From positions 43,925-50,579 of the forward strand of contig DHPL01000009.1 in NCBI GenBank assembly GCA_002407905.1: 6,655 nt of DNA, read 5' to 3'. The notes below the pieces were generated by a model, which saw nothing but the letters and a program-made list of their open reading frames with translations, did no database searches and had not been told where the DNA came from. The DNA is from Anaerolineaceae bacterium UBA5365 (GTDB lineage Bacteria > Chloroflexota > Anaerolineae > Anaerolineales > Anaerolineaceae). Both the position numbers and the translations under genes were made by a program. Shown here one piece after another: positions 1-5,581 of the stretch. Numbering within the stretch: position 1 is the first letter of the stretch; the number at the start of each line of letters is the position of its first letter.

Positions 1-1869
1 CTGCGCAGCGGCAAGAAAATGGTGGAAGCGGTGGTGAGCGATCAAACCGGGTCGCTGCGCTTGCTGTGGTTCAACCAGGAATGGGTGTTGCGTTCCCTCC
101 GCAAGGATATGCTGCTTTCGATCAGCGGCCGGGTGGAAAGTTTTATGGGCCGCCCGGTGATCTATCACCCAGATTTCGAATCCATCGAGCGAGAAACGCT
201 GAATACAAACCGCATCGTGCCCGTGTATCCGCTGACCGCTCTAGTGACCCAAAAATGGCTGCGGCGTATGGTGTACAACACCGTTGGCTATTGGAGCAAT
301 AAAGTCCAGGATTTTATGCCCGAGGCTGTTTTGGATCAGGCCGAGGCGATCAGTTTGGGCGAGGCCCTGCGTCAGATCCACTTCCCGGACGACCCGGCCA
401 GCCTGAAGGCAGCTCAGCGTCGCCTGGCTTTCGACGAGATCTTCCTACTGCAGCTGGGGGTTACCCGGCAAAGGCTAGCCTGGCAAGAACTGGAAGGCCG
501 GGCGTACACGGTGAGCGATGCATGGGTTCGCCAACGCTTTGCCAACCTGCCTTATGAATTGACCAAGGCTCAAAAGCAGGCCTTTGAGGATATCCGCAGG
601 GACCTGAACAGTCCGCACCCGATGAACCGCCTGCTCCAGGGCGATGTTGGATCCGGCAAGACAGTGGTTGCCGTACTGGGGATGAGCATTGTGATCGCCA
701 GCGGCGCCCAGGCAGCCTTGATGGCGCCAACGAGCATTCTGGCCGAGCAGCATTACCGTTCGGTGAGCCGGCTGATGAGCGAATCGATGGGCGGCGGTGA
801 AGCATTGCTCGAAGCGGACCAGGTCCGCTTGCTCACCGGGGACACACCGGCTGCAGAACGCAAGGCGATCGCAAAGGGATTGAAGGAAGGACGCGTCAAA
901 CTGCTCATCGGTACGCACGCGCTCATCGAAGACCCGGTGATCTTCGATGATCTGCAGATGATCGTGGTGGATGAACAGCACCGTTTTGGGGTGGAACAGC
1001 GGGCCGCCCTGCGCGCTAAAGGCGAGAACCCGCACCTGCTGGTGATGACCGCCACGCCGATCCCGCGCTCGCTGCAGCTGACCATTTTTGGGGACCTGAG
1101 CGTGAGCGTAATGGATGAGATGCCCGCCGGCCGCCTGCCTGTGAGCACAGCTATCGTTTTCCCGGCGGAACGGCCGCGGGTCTACCGGATGATCGAAAAA
1201 CAGGTGGCTGAGGGCCATCAGGCCTTCATCATCTACCCCTTGGTGGAACAAGGTGACAAAGAAGACACACGCGCCGCCGTGGATGAGCAACAACGGCTTC
1301 AACGCGATATTTTCCCGCACTTGCGCGTAGGATTGGTGCATGGCCGCTTGCGGCCGGCTGATAAGGACGCGGTGATGCTGGCGTTCAGGGAGAAGGAATT
1401 CGATATTTTAGTATCCACCTCCGTCGTGGAGGTTGGGGTGGATATTCCGAATGCCACGATGATGGTGATCGAAGGGGCCAACCGTTTTGGTCTGGCGCAA
1501 TTGCATCAATTCCGCGGCCGGGTGGGTCGCGGTGATGCCCAGGCCTACTGCATTCTCATTCCGGATAATGATGACGCGGCTGAGAACGAGCGCTTGCAGG
1601 TGATGACCCAGACCAACGACGGCTTTGTCCTGGCCGAGAAGGACCTGGAGCAACGGGGTCCCGGCGACTTCCTGGGCAAACGCCAGGCAGGCTTTGCCGA
1701 CCTGAAACTGGCCAGCCTGACCGACCTGCGCATGCTGCAGCTTGCGCGGAACATTGCTGGCAACGTTCTGGGCGATGACCCGGAGCTGCGCAGCCCAGAG
1801 AACCGAGCGCTGCGCCGGGCAGTAGAAAACTTTTGGCCATCCGTATATGGCACAGGAGACGTGAGTTAA
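1..1869 (+). CDS. recG: ATP-dependent DNA helicase RecG, 5'-truncated by window edge
   Basis: RecG is a superfamily 2 double-stranded DNA translocase that reverses stalled replication forks and branch-migrates Holliday junctions and R-loops. The frame is open from base 1, so the ATG at 19 is internal; 622 residues are visible and the N-terminus lies upstream. The visible part begins in the OB-fold wedge domain (about 1-180). Helicase motifs follow in order: Walker A GDVGSGKT (640-663), DEQHRFG Walker B box (970-990), motif III MTATPIPR (1045-1068), motif V around EVGVDIPN (1429-1452) and motif VI QFRGRVGRG (1507-1533). The RecG-specific C-terminal TRG-type segment RGPGDFLGKRQAG is at 1654-1692. 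All key ATPase residues are present and no frameshift is seen. The DEQHRFG box plus the TRG segment distinguish it from Mfd, PriA and RecQ. Its stop codon overlaps the start of coaD, which suggests co-transcription. Identification is firm; the start cannot be seen. Confidence 0.97.
   Translation: MRSGKKMVEAVVSDQTGSLRLLWFNQEWVLRSLRKDMLLSISGRVESFMGRPVIYHPDFESIERETLNTNRIVPVYPLTALVTQKWLRRMVYNTVGYWSNKVQDFMPEAVLDQAEAISLGEALRQIHFPDDPASLKAAQRRLAFDEIFLLQLGVTRQRLAWQELEGRAYTVSDAWVRQRFANLPYELTKAQKQAFEDIRRDLNSPHPMNRLLQGDVGSGKTVVAVLGMSIVIASGAQAALMAPTSILAEQHYRSVSRLMSESMGGGEALLEADQVRLLTGDTPAAERKAIAKGLKEGRVKLLIGTHALIEDPVIFDDLQMIVVDEQHRFGVEQRAALRAKGENPHLLVMTATPIPRSLQLTIFGDLSVSVMDEMPAGRLPVSTAIVFPAERPRVYRMIEKQVAEGHQAFIIYPLVEQGDKEDTRAAVDEQQRLQRDIFPHLRVGLVHGRLRPADKDAVMLAFREKEFDILVSTSVVEVGVDIPNATMMVIEGANRFGLAQLHQFRGRVGRGDAQAYCILIPDNDDAAENERLQVMTQTNDGFVLAEKDLEQRGPGDFLGKRQAGFADLKLASLTDLRMLQLARNIAGNVLGDDPELRSPENRALRRAVENFWPSVYGTGDVS
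1854..1858 (+). promoter_or_regulatory. Ribosome binding site for coaD
   Basis: AGGAG lies 10 bases before the ATG at 1869, inside the last recG codons. It supports 1869 as the coaD start over the in-frame TTG at 1833, which would add 12 residues before the conserved MLKAVFPGTFDP start. Confidence 0.6.
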
Positions 1870-2357
1870 TGCTAAAAGCTGTTTTTCCCGGTACTTTTGA
1901 CCCGATCCACTACGGCCATATCGATATTGCCAAGCGGGCTGCCTCGCTGGTGGATGAACTCATCGTGGCCGTTTACGACCGCCCCTTGAAAACCCAGGCA
2001 TTCACGCCGGAAGAGCGCATTGCGCTGGCGCAAGAAGCGCTTGAAGGCGTGGCGAACATCCAGGTGCTGGGCTACGCCGGACTGACTGTGCATTTTGTAC
2101 AATCCATTGGAGCCAAGGCGATTGTGCGCGGTTTGCGTGTGGGCAGCGATTTTGAATACGAGTTCCGCATGGCGCTGGCTAATAAGCGCCTGAGCGCGGG
2201 CATTGAGACCATCGCGCTGATCACGGATGAGGAAAATACCTTCCTTTCCGCTTCGACCGTCAAAGAAATCGCTTCGATGGGCGGGGATGTGAGCAGTATG
2301 GTGCCTCCGCACGTATTGCAGGCATTGAACAAACGTTATTCCGTCGGAAAAAGCTAG
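1869..2357 (+). CDS. coaD: Phosphopantetheine adenylyltransferase (CoaD)
   Basis: CoaD transfers AMP from ATP to 4'-phosphopantetheine, giving dephospho-CoA and pyrophosphate; it is the penultimate step of cytosolic coenzyme A synthesis. The 162-residue length is typical of bacterial CoaD (about 160). The nucleotidyltransferase fold signature is present: PGTFDPIHYGH at residues 7-17, with HYGH as the HxGH catalytic box. Other family motifs are YDRPLK (36-41), VRGLR (86-90, phosphate-binding arginines), the DFEYEFRMALANKRL helix (94-108), and FLSASTVKEIA (125-135), which corresponds to the usual ISSSxVKE segment. The ATG at 1869 shares its A with the recG stop codon (TAATG), so translation is probably coupled to recG. 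HYGH rather than TNGH together with YDRPLK resembles CoaD of Chloroflexota as I recall it. No anomaly is visible, and identification is firm. Confidence 0.97.
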   Translation: MLKAVFPGTFDPIHYGHIDIAKRAASLVDELIVAVYDRPLKTQAFTPEERIALAQEALEGVANIQVLGYAGLTVHFVQSIGAKAIVRGLRVGSDFEYEFRMALANKRLSAGIETIALITDEENTFLSASTVKEIASMGGDVSSMVPPHVLQALNKRYSVGKS

Positions 2358-2526
2358 CCATTGGGCTCCAACCGGTCAGCAAAGATCTCTTCTGCTCTGC
2401 CTATATCCCTTCATAATAAAGCCATTGCGTTTGGGCATTGCTGCTTTGAAGTTGGCACGAACCTTGCTGCTTAAGCTATGCAATACTGAACCATTTTTCT
2501 TTAGATTGCCTTATACGGAGCGTTTT
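2358..2526 (+). other. Intergenic region between coaD and the SepIVA-like gene
   Basis: This 169-bp gap is the longest non-coding stretch in the window. I see no hairpin followed by a T-tract, so no intrinsic terminator for coaD. Promoter-like pieces exist but none forms a good pair: CATAAT at 2412-2417 matches a -10 box at 5 of 6 positions but lacks a clear -35, and TTGGCA at 2452-2457 resembles a -35 box but has only weak -10 candidates downstream. The 9-base direct repeat TTGCTGCTT occurs at 2439-2447 and 2464-2472, the second copy running into the palindrome GCTTAAGC (2469-2476). The gap is more AT-rich than its flanks, as expected of a promoter region, so the downstream gene may have its own promoter. 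Confidence 0.35.
2517..2520 (+). promoter_or_regulatory. Ribosome binding site for the coiled-coil gene
   Basis: GGAG lies six bases before the ATG at 2527. This fixes the start there and argues against the in-frame TTG at 2425, whose extra 34 residues look unlike the rest of the protein. Confidence 0.65.
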
Positions 2527-3021
2527 ATGGACATTCTGCACATGGTCGACCGGCTTGAGGAGCTTTTCAATCACAGCAAGCCCATCCCCCTTACCCGCAA
2601 TGTAATGGTGGATGAGAACGCGTTTATGGACATCATCGACCAGATGCGCATTTCCATCCCCGACGATATCAAAAAAGCCCAGCAGGTCCTGGCCCAAAAA
2701 GACCGCATCCTGGCCCAAGCCCAGGAAGAGGCTAACCGCACGGTGCAATTGGCACGGGAAAAAGCCGAGAAGATGCTCGAGAAATCCGAGATCTTCCAGA
2801 CCGCCCAGGAACGGGTGGCCCAGGTTGCCGATCAGGCGCGCGCGGAGGCTGCCCAAACCCAGCAGGATGCCGACCATTATGTGATGGAAACGCTGACCAA
2901 GCTGGAGGGCGAGCTGGTTAAGATTATGAGCCAGGTTCAGAATGGGATCCGGCTGCTCGAGGAATCTTTCCAGACTGAAGAACCCCAGGCAGAGGAGCCT
3001 CAGGAAGAGAACCCGGAGTAA
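2527..3021 (+). CDS. SepIVA/DivIVA-like coiled-coil protein
   Basis: This 164-residue protein has no signal peptide, membrane segment or enzyme motif. Residues 1-25 form a short helical start (MDILHMVDRLEELF) with a proline break (KPIPLTRNV). A second conserved-looking block, VMVDENAFMDIIDQMRISIP (26-45), is followed by a long coiled coil at about 46-145, rich in Ala, Gln, Glu and Arg. The tail from 149 is acidic and Pro-rich, with EEPQ repeated at 151-154 and 157-160. The block DIIDQMRISIP..IKKAQQVL..KDRIL.QA resembles, from memory, the N-terminal part of mycobacterial SepIVA (ELIDDIKDAIP..LDDAQDVL..RD), a DivIVA-domain septation factor. Inference: a cytoplasmic scaffold at the membrane or division site. 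Such proteins are often auto-annotated as ATP synthase subunit B or simply ATPase because of the coiled coil, but the membrane helix of subunit B is absent. It lies downstream of coaD and ends at a strong terminator. Coding status is secure, the family is probable, and the function is unproven. Confidence 0.75.
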   Translation: MDILHMVDRLEELFNHSKPIPLTRNVMVDENAFMDIIDQMRISIPDDIKKAQQVLAQKDRILAQAQEEANRTVQLAREKAEKMLEKSEIFQTAQERVAQVADQARAEAAQTQQDADHYVMETLTKLEGELVKIMSQVQNGIRLLEESFQTEEPQAEEPQEENPE

Positions 3022-3033
3022 ACAGTTATTTTC

Positions 3034-5541
3034 CTAATCCGATTTTTCGGGCGCGCCTTTGGTTTTTGGCGCGCTTCTTTTTTGCTTAACGGGCTTGATT
3101 TCCCTGGCGTACCGCGGGGTACCGGCAAGCGCCACGGCCAGAACCTCGTCCATGTGCTCTACAAAATGGATGCTTAGGCTCTCCAGGGCGGCCGCTGGTA
3201 CATCTACCAGGTCCTTCTCGTTGCGTTTGGGCAGGATGATCGTGCGAATGCCCGAACGCTGCGCCGCCAATACTTTCTCCCGCACGCCGCCGATGGGCAG
3301 CACTCTGCCGCGCAGGGTGATCTCGCCGCTCATGGCAACTTCGTGATGCACGGGAACCCCCAGCACAGCCGAGGTGAGCGCGGTGGCAAGGGTGATGCCG
3401 GCGCTGGGTCCGTCCTTGGGGATGGCGCCTTCCGGCACGTGGATGTGGATATCCGTCTCCTCAAAAAGGTTTTCGGGAATTCCAAAGGCCTCACTGCGGC
3501 TTTTCAGGTAGCTTAGGGCTGCCTGGGCGCTTTCCTGCATGATCTCGCCGATCTGGCCGGTGATCTGAGTGTTGGATTTACCCGGCACGGTAAGTACCTC
3601 AACCGGCATGATCTCGCCGCCGTTTTCGGTCCAGGCCATAGCTGTGGAAACCCCAATCTCGTCCTCCGCCTCGGCGCTCATCGGGAAGTACTGCACGGGT
3701 CCCAAAAGTTCGGTAACCAGATCGGCCGTTACCTTGGTCGGCATCTCGCGGCCTTCAGTTTTAATGCGGGCCAGTTTGCGCAGAACGCTGCCGATCTCGC
3801 GCTCAAGGTTGCGTACACCAGCCTCGTAGGTATAACTCTCCACCAAACGGGCGACTGCTTCATCGGTAAAATCGATCGCCTCATCATGCAGGCCGGATTC
3901 TTCCAGCTGCTTGGGGATGAGGAAGCTGCGGGCGATGGCTTGTTTGTCTTCCAGAATATAACCGGGGAACTCGATGATCTCCATGCGGTCCAAAAGCGCG
4001 GGGGGAATGGCCTGGCTGTTATTGGCGGTGGTGATGAAGAAAACCTTGCTCAGGTCGTAGGGCACTTCCAGATAGTGGTCGCTGAAGCTATTGTTTTGCT
4101 CCGGGTCCAGAACTTCCAGGAGGGCAGCAGCGGGGTCGCCCTGGAAATCGCTGTTGAGTTTATCGATCTCATCCAGCATGAAAAGCGGATTGGTTACTTT
4201 TACTTTGCGCATGGTCTGCAAAATCCGGCCGGGCAGGGCGCCCAAGTAGGTGCGGCGGTGCCCGCGGATCTCTGCCTCGTCATGCACACCGCCCAAAGAC
4301 AGGCGCACAAACTTACGCCCCATGGCCTCCGCGATCGAGCGGCCCAGGGAGGTTTTACCCGTCCCCGGCGCGCCAACGAAGCAGAGGATGGGCTGGCGGT
4401 TGCGCTTGGGCTGCAGGCTGCGCACGGCCAAGTACTCCAGGATGCGATCCTTGGCCTTTTTGAGGGCGTGATGGTTCGAATCCAGAATGGTTTTGGCTTT
4501 TTGGATGTCCAGGTCGTCTTCGGTGGCTTCGGTCCAGGGCAAGTCTGCCAGCCAGCGCAGATAGGCAGAAAGCATGCCGCTCTCCGGGGAGAGGGGCGGT
4601 GTGTTTTGCAGGCGCTCCAGCTCCTTGTCCGCGGCTTCCCGGGCTTCGGCGGGTAGTTCTATGGCTGCCAGCTGCTCGGCTAGGCTTTGGGTTTCCGGGT
4701 CGCTATAGCGGCCGTCGCTGAGCTCTTTTTGCATGCGGGCGATCTGTTCGCGCAGGTAGGCATCGCGCTGGCCGCGGTCCAACTCGCTTTGCACATCGCT
4801 TTGAATCTTGCTTTCCAATTCGGCTAGTTTGATCTCGCTTTGCAAGGCGCCTTCCAGGTAAGTTAAGCGTTCTTCAGGGTTTACCGCAGCCAGCAAGTCC
4901 AGGCGTTTGCGGTAACCAAAATCCACGCTGGCGGCGATGAAGTCCGCAAGTTCCGCCGGGTCTTCAATGCTGCCGGCAAAGCTTACAAGGTCGTCTGGCA
5001 GGGTATCGTTCGCTTCGAGGTATTGTTCAAAGCGTTTGTTCACCACACGCATCAACGCTGTGAGATGCTGGGTCCGCCGGCTTTTTTCAGCGACGGGTTC
5101 AACCAAAACCATGGGAACGCCTTCTTCCAGAAACATATCCAGTATATGGACCCGGCGGCGCGCCTGGGCTAAAACCGTGTGGGTGCCGGGCTCACCCTCG
5201 AAGTCCTGGCCTACGGCGATCTCCAGGCCGATCGTAAGGTAGCGGTTGGACTCCTCGGATTTATCATCCGGGTCGCCATAACAGCCAATCACGGTGCTCT
5301 GCTCCTGGATGGCATTACTGACCGTGCCCCATCCTCCGCTGCCGGAGGGGAAGGTAAGCGGGGAAATTGCCCGCGGAAAGAGCACTAGGTCGTGTAAAAA
5401 GACGACCGGTGCCGTGAAGCGCCCCTCTTTGTCCGTGCGGCGGTTGCGTACCCGGGTGATGGTGTCCAGATTGGCCACGCGGGGCAGTCTAAATTGGTCG
5501 TCCAGGCTGAACTGGAAGGCATTGTTGTTATCGTTTCTCAT
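3034..5541 (-). CDS. lon: ATP-dependent serine protease Lon (LonA type)
   Basis: Lon is a hexameric cytosolic AAA+ protease that unfolds and degrades misfolded and regulatory proteins. Of 835 residues, about 1-42 are a polar, Asn-rich leader. A divergent LON substrate-binding domain (about 43-215, starting at PVVFLHDLVLFP) and a helical linker (about 216-340) follow. The AAA+ module has Walker A GAPGTGKT (390-397), Walker B LFMLDEID (453-460), sensor 1 TTANN (504-508), arginine finger R519 and sensor 2 R577 in EAGVRNLE. In the protease domain the nucleophile is S713 in PKDGPSAG and the general-base lysine is K756 in GGVREK, 43 residues apart as in E. coli Lon (S679/K722). The tail is basic (KPVKQKRSAPKTKG). 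There is no transmembrane segment, which excludes LonB. The ATG at 5541 follows AGGGA at about 5547-5551. It lies 40 bp after folC on the same strand. The catalytic core is complete; only the N-domain is unusual. Confidence 0.96.
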   Translation of the reverse strand: MRNDNNNAFQFSLDDQFRLPRVANLDTITRVRNRRTDKEGRFTAPVVFLHDLVLFPRAISPLTFPSGSGGWGTVSNAIQEQSTVIGCYGDPDDKSEESNRYLTIGLEIAVGQDFEGEPGTHTVLAQARRRVHILDMFLEEGVPMVLVEPVAEKSRRTQHLTALMRVVNKRFEQYLEANDTLPDDLVSFAGSIEDPAELADFIAASVDFGYRKRLDLLAAVNPEERLTYLEGALQSEIKLAELESKIQSDVQSELDRGQRDAYLREQIARMQKELSDGRYSDPETQSLAEQLAAIELPAEAREAADKELERLQNTPPLSPESGMLSAYLRWLADLPWTEATEDDLDIQKAKTILDSNHHALKKAKDRILEYLAVRSLQPKRNRQPILCFVGAPGTGKTSLGRSIAEAMGRKFVRLSLGGVHDEAEIRGHRRTYLGALPGRILQTMRKVKVTNPLFMLDEIDKLNSDFQGDPAAALLEVLDPEQNNSFSDHYLEVPYDLSKVFFITTANNSQAIPPALLDRMEIIEFPGYILEDKQAIARSFLIPKQLEESGLHDEAIDFTDEAVARLVESYTYEAGVRNLEREIGSVLRKLARIKTEGREMPTKVTADLVTELLGPVQYFPMSAEAEDEIGVSTAMAWTENGGEIMPVEVLTVPGKSNTQITGQIGEIMQESAQAALSYLKSRSEAFGIPENLFEETDIHIHVPEGAIPKDGPSAGITLATALTSAVLGVPVHHEVAMSGEITLRGRVLPIGGVREKVLAAQRSGIRTIILPKRNEKDLVDVPAAALESLSIHFVEHMDEVLAVALAGTPRYAREIKPVKQKRSAPKTKGAPEKSD
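3051..3083 (+). terminator. Rho-independent terminator inside the lon 3' end
   Basis: A perfect 7-bp GC stem is formed by GCGCGCC (3051-3057) and GGCGCGC (3068-3074), with a 10-base T-rich loop. It can be extended by two G-U pairs at the base (3049-3050 with 3075-3076). The T-rich tract TTCTTTTTT (3075-3083) follows on the plus strand. It starts 29 bases after the stop codon of the coiled-coil gene, so it should end the plus-strand transcript. On the minus strand no T-tract follows the stem, so it should not work for lon. The same bases encode about S823-P831 of Lon. Confidence 0.85.
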
Positions 5542-5561
5542 GGTTTCCCTTTAGGGCACTG

Positions 5562-5570
5562 ATATTACCA
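5562..5570 (-). promoter_or_regulatory. Possible extended -10 element upstream of lon
   Basis: Read on the minus strand, the folC-lon gap contains TGGTAATAT, which fits an extended -10 (TGn plus a 4-of-6 match to TATAAT). No recognisable -35 lies 16-18 bases upstream. If used, it would give lon a very short leader. lon may equally be read through from folC. No heat-shock operator such as CIRCE is visible in the gap. Confidence 0.25.
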
Positions 5571-5581
5571 CGCGCCGGGCT

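Noticed and set aside
475..1341. 288-residue open frame on the minus strand opposite recG
   Set aside because: It lies fully antisense to conserved helicase motifs, has a His/Gln/Ala-rich composition with no recognisable domain, and is explained by the codon bias of recG.
1833..1868. In-frame TTG at 1833 as the coaD start
   Set aside because: It would place 12 charged residues before the canonical MLKAVFPGTF start and lies deep within recG; AGGAG is correctly placed for 1869.
1872..2312. 146-residue minus-strand frame opposite coaD
   Set aside because: It mirrors almost all of coaD, has no recognisable motif and no independent promoter or ribosome site.
2425..2526. Upstream TTG start adding 34 residues to the coiled-coil protein
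   Set aside because: It has no ribosome binding site, and the added sequence is hydrophobic and unlike the rest. GGAG six bases before the ATG at 2527 and the conserved-looking MDILHMVDRLEELF start favour 2527.
2527..3021. Coiled-coil gene as ATP synthase subunit b or V-type subunit
   Set aside because: There is no N-terminal membrane helix and no other ATP synthase genes nearby; the similarity is generic coiled-coil composition.
3039..3050. Hairpin CCGA-TTTT-TCGG as a separate terminator
   Set aside because: It is only a 4-bp stem and no T-tract follows on either strand; it probably just sits at the base of the real terminator.
3886..4656. 256-residue open frame on the plus strand opposite lon
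   Set aside because: It is antisense to the Lon AAA+ module; its Gly/Ala/Val-rich repeats mirror lon codons and no ribosome site or family motif supports it.
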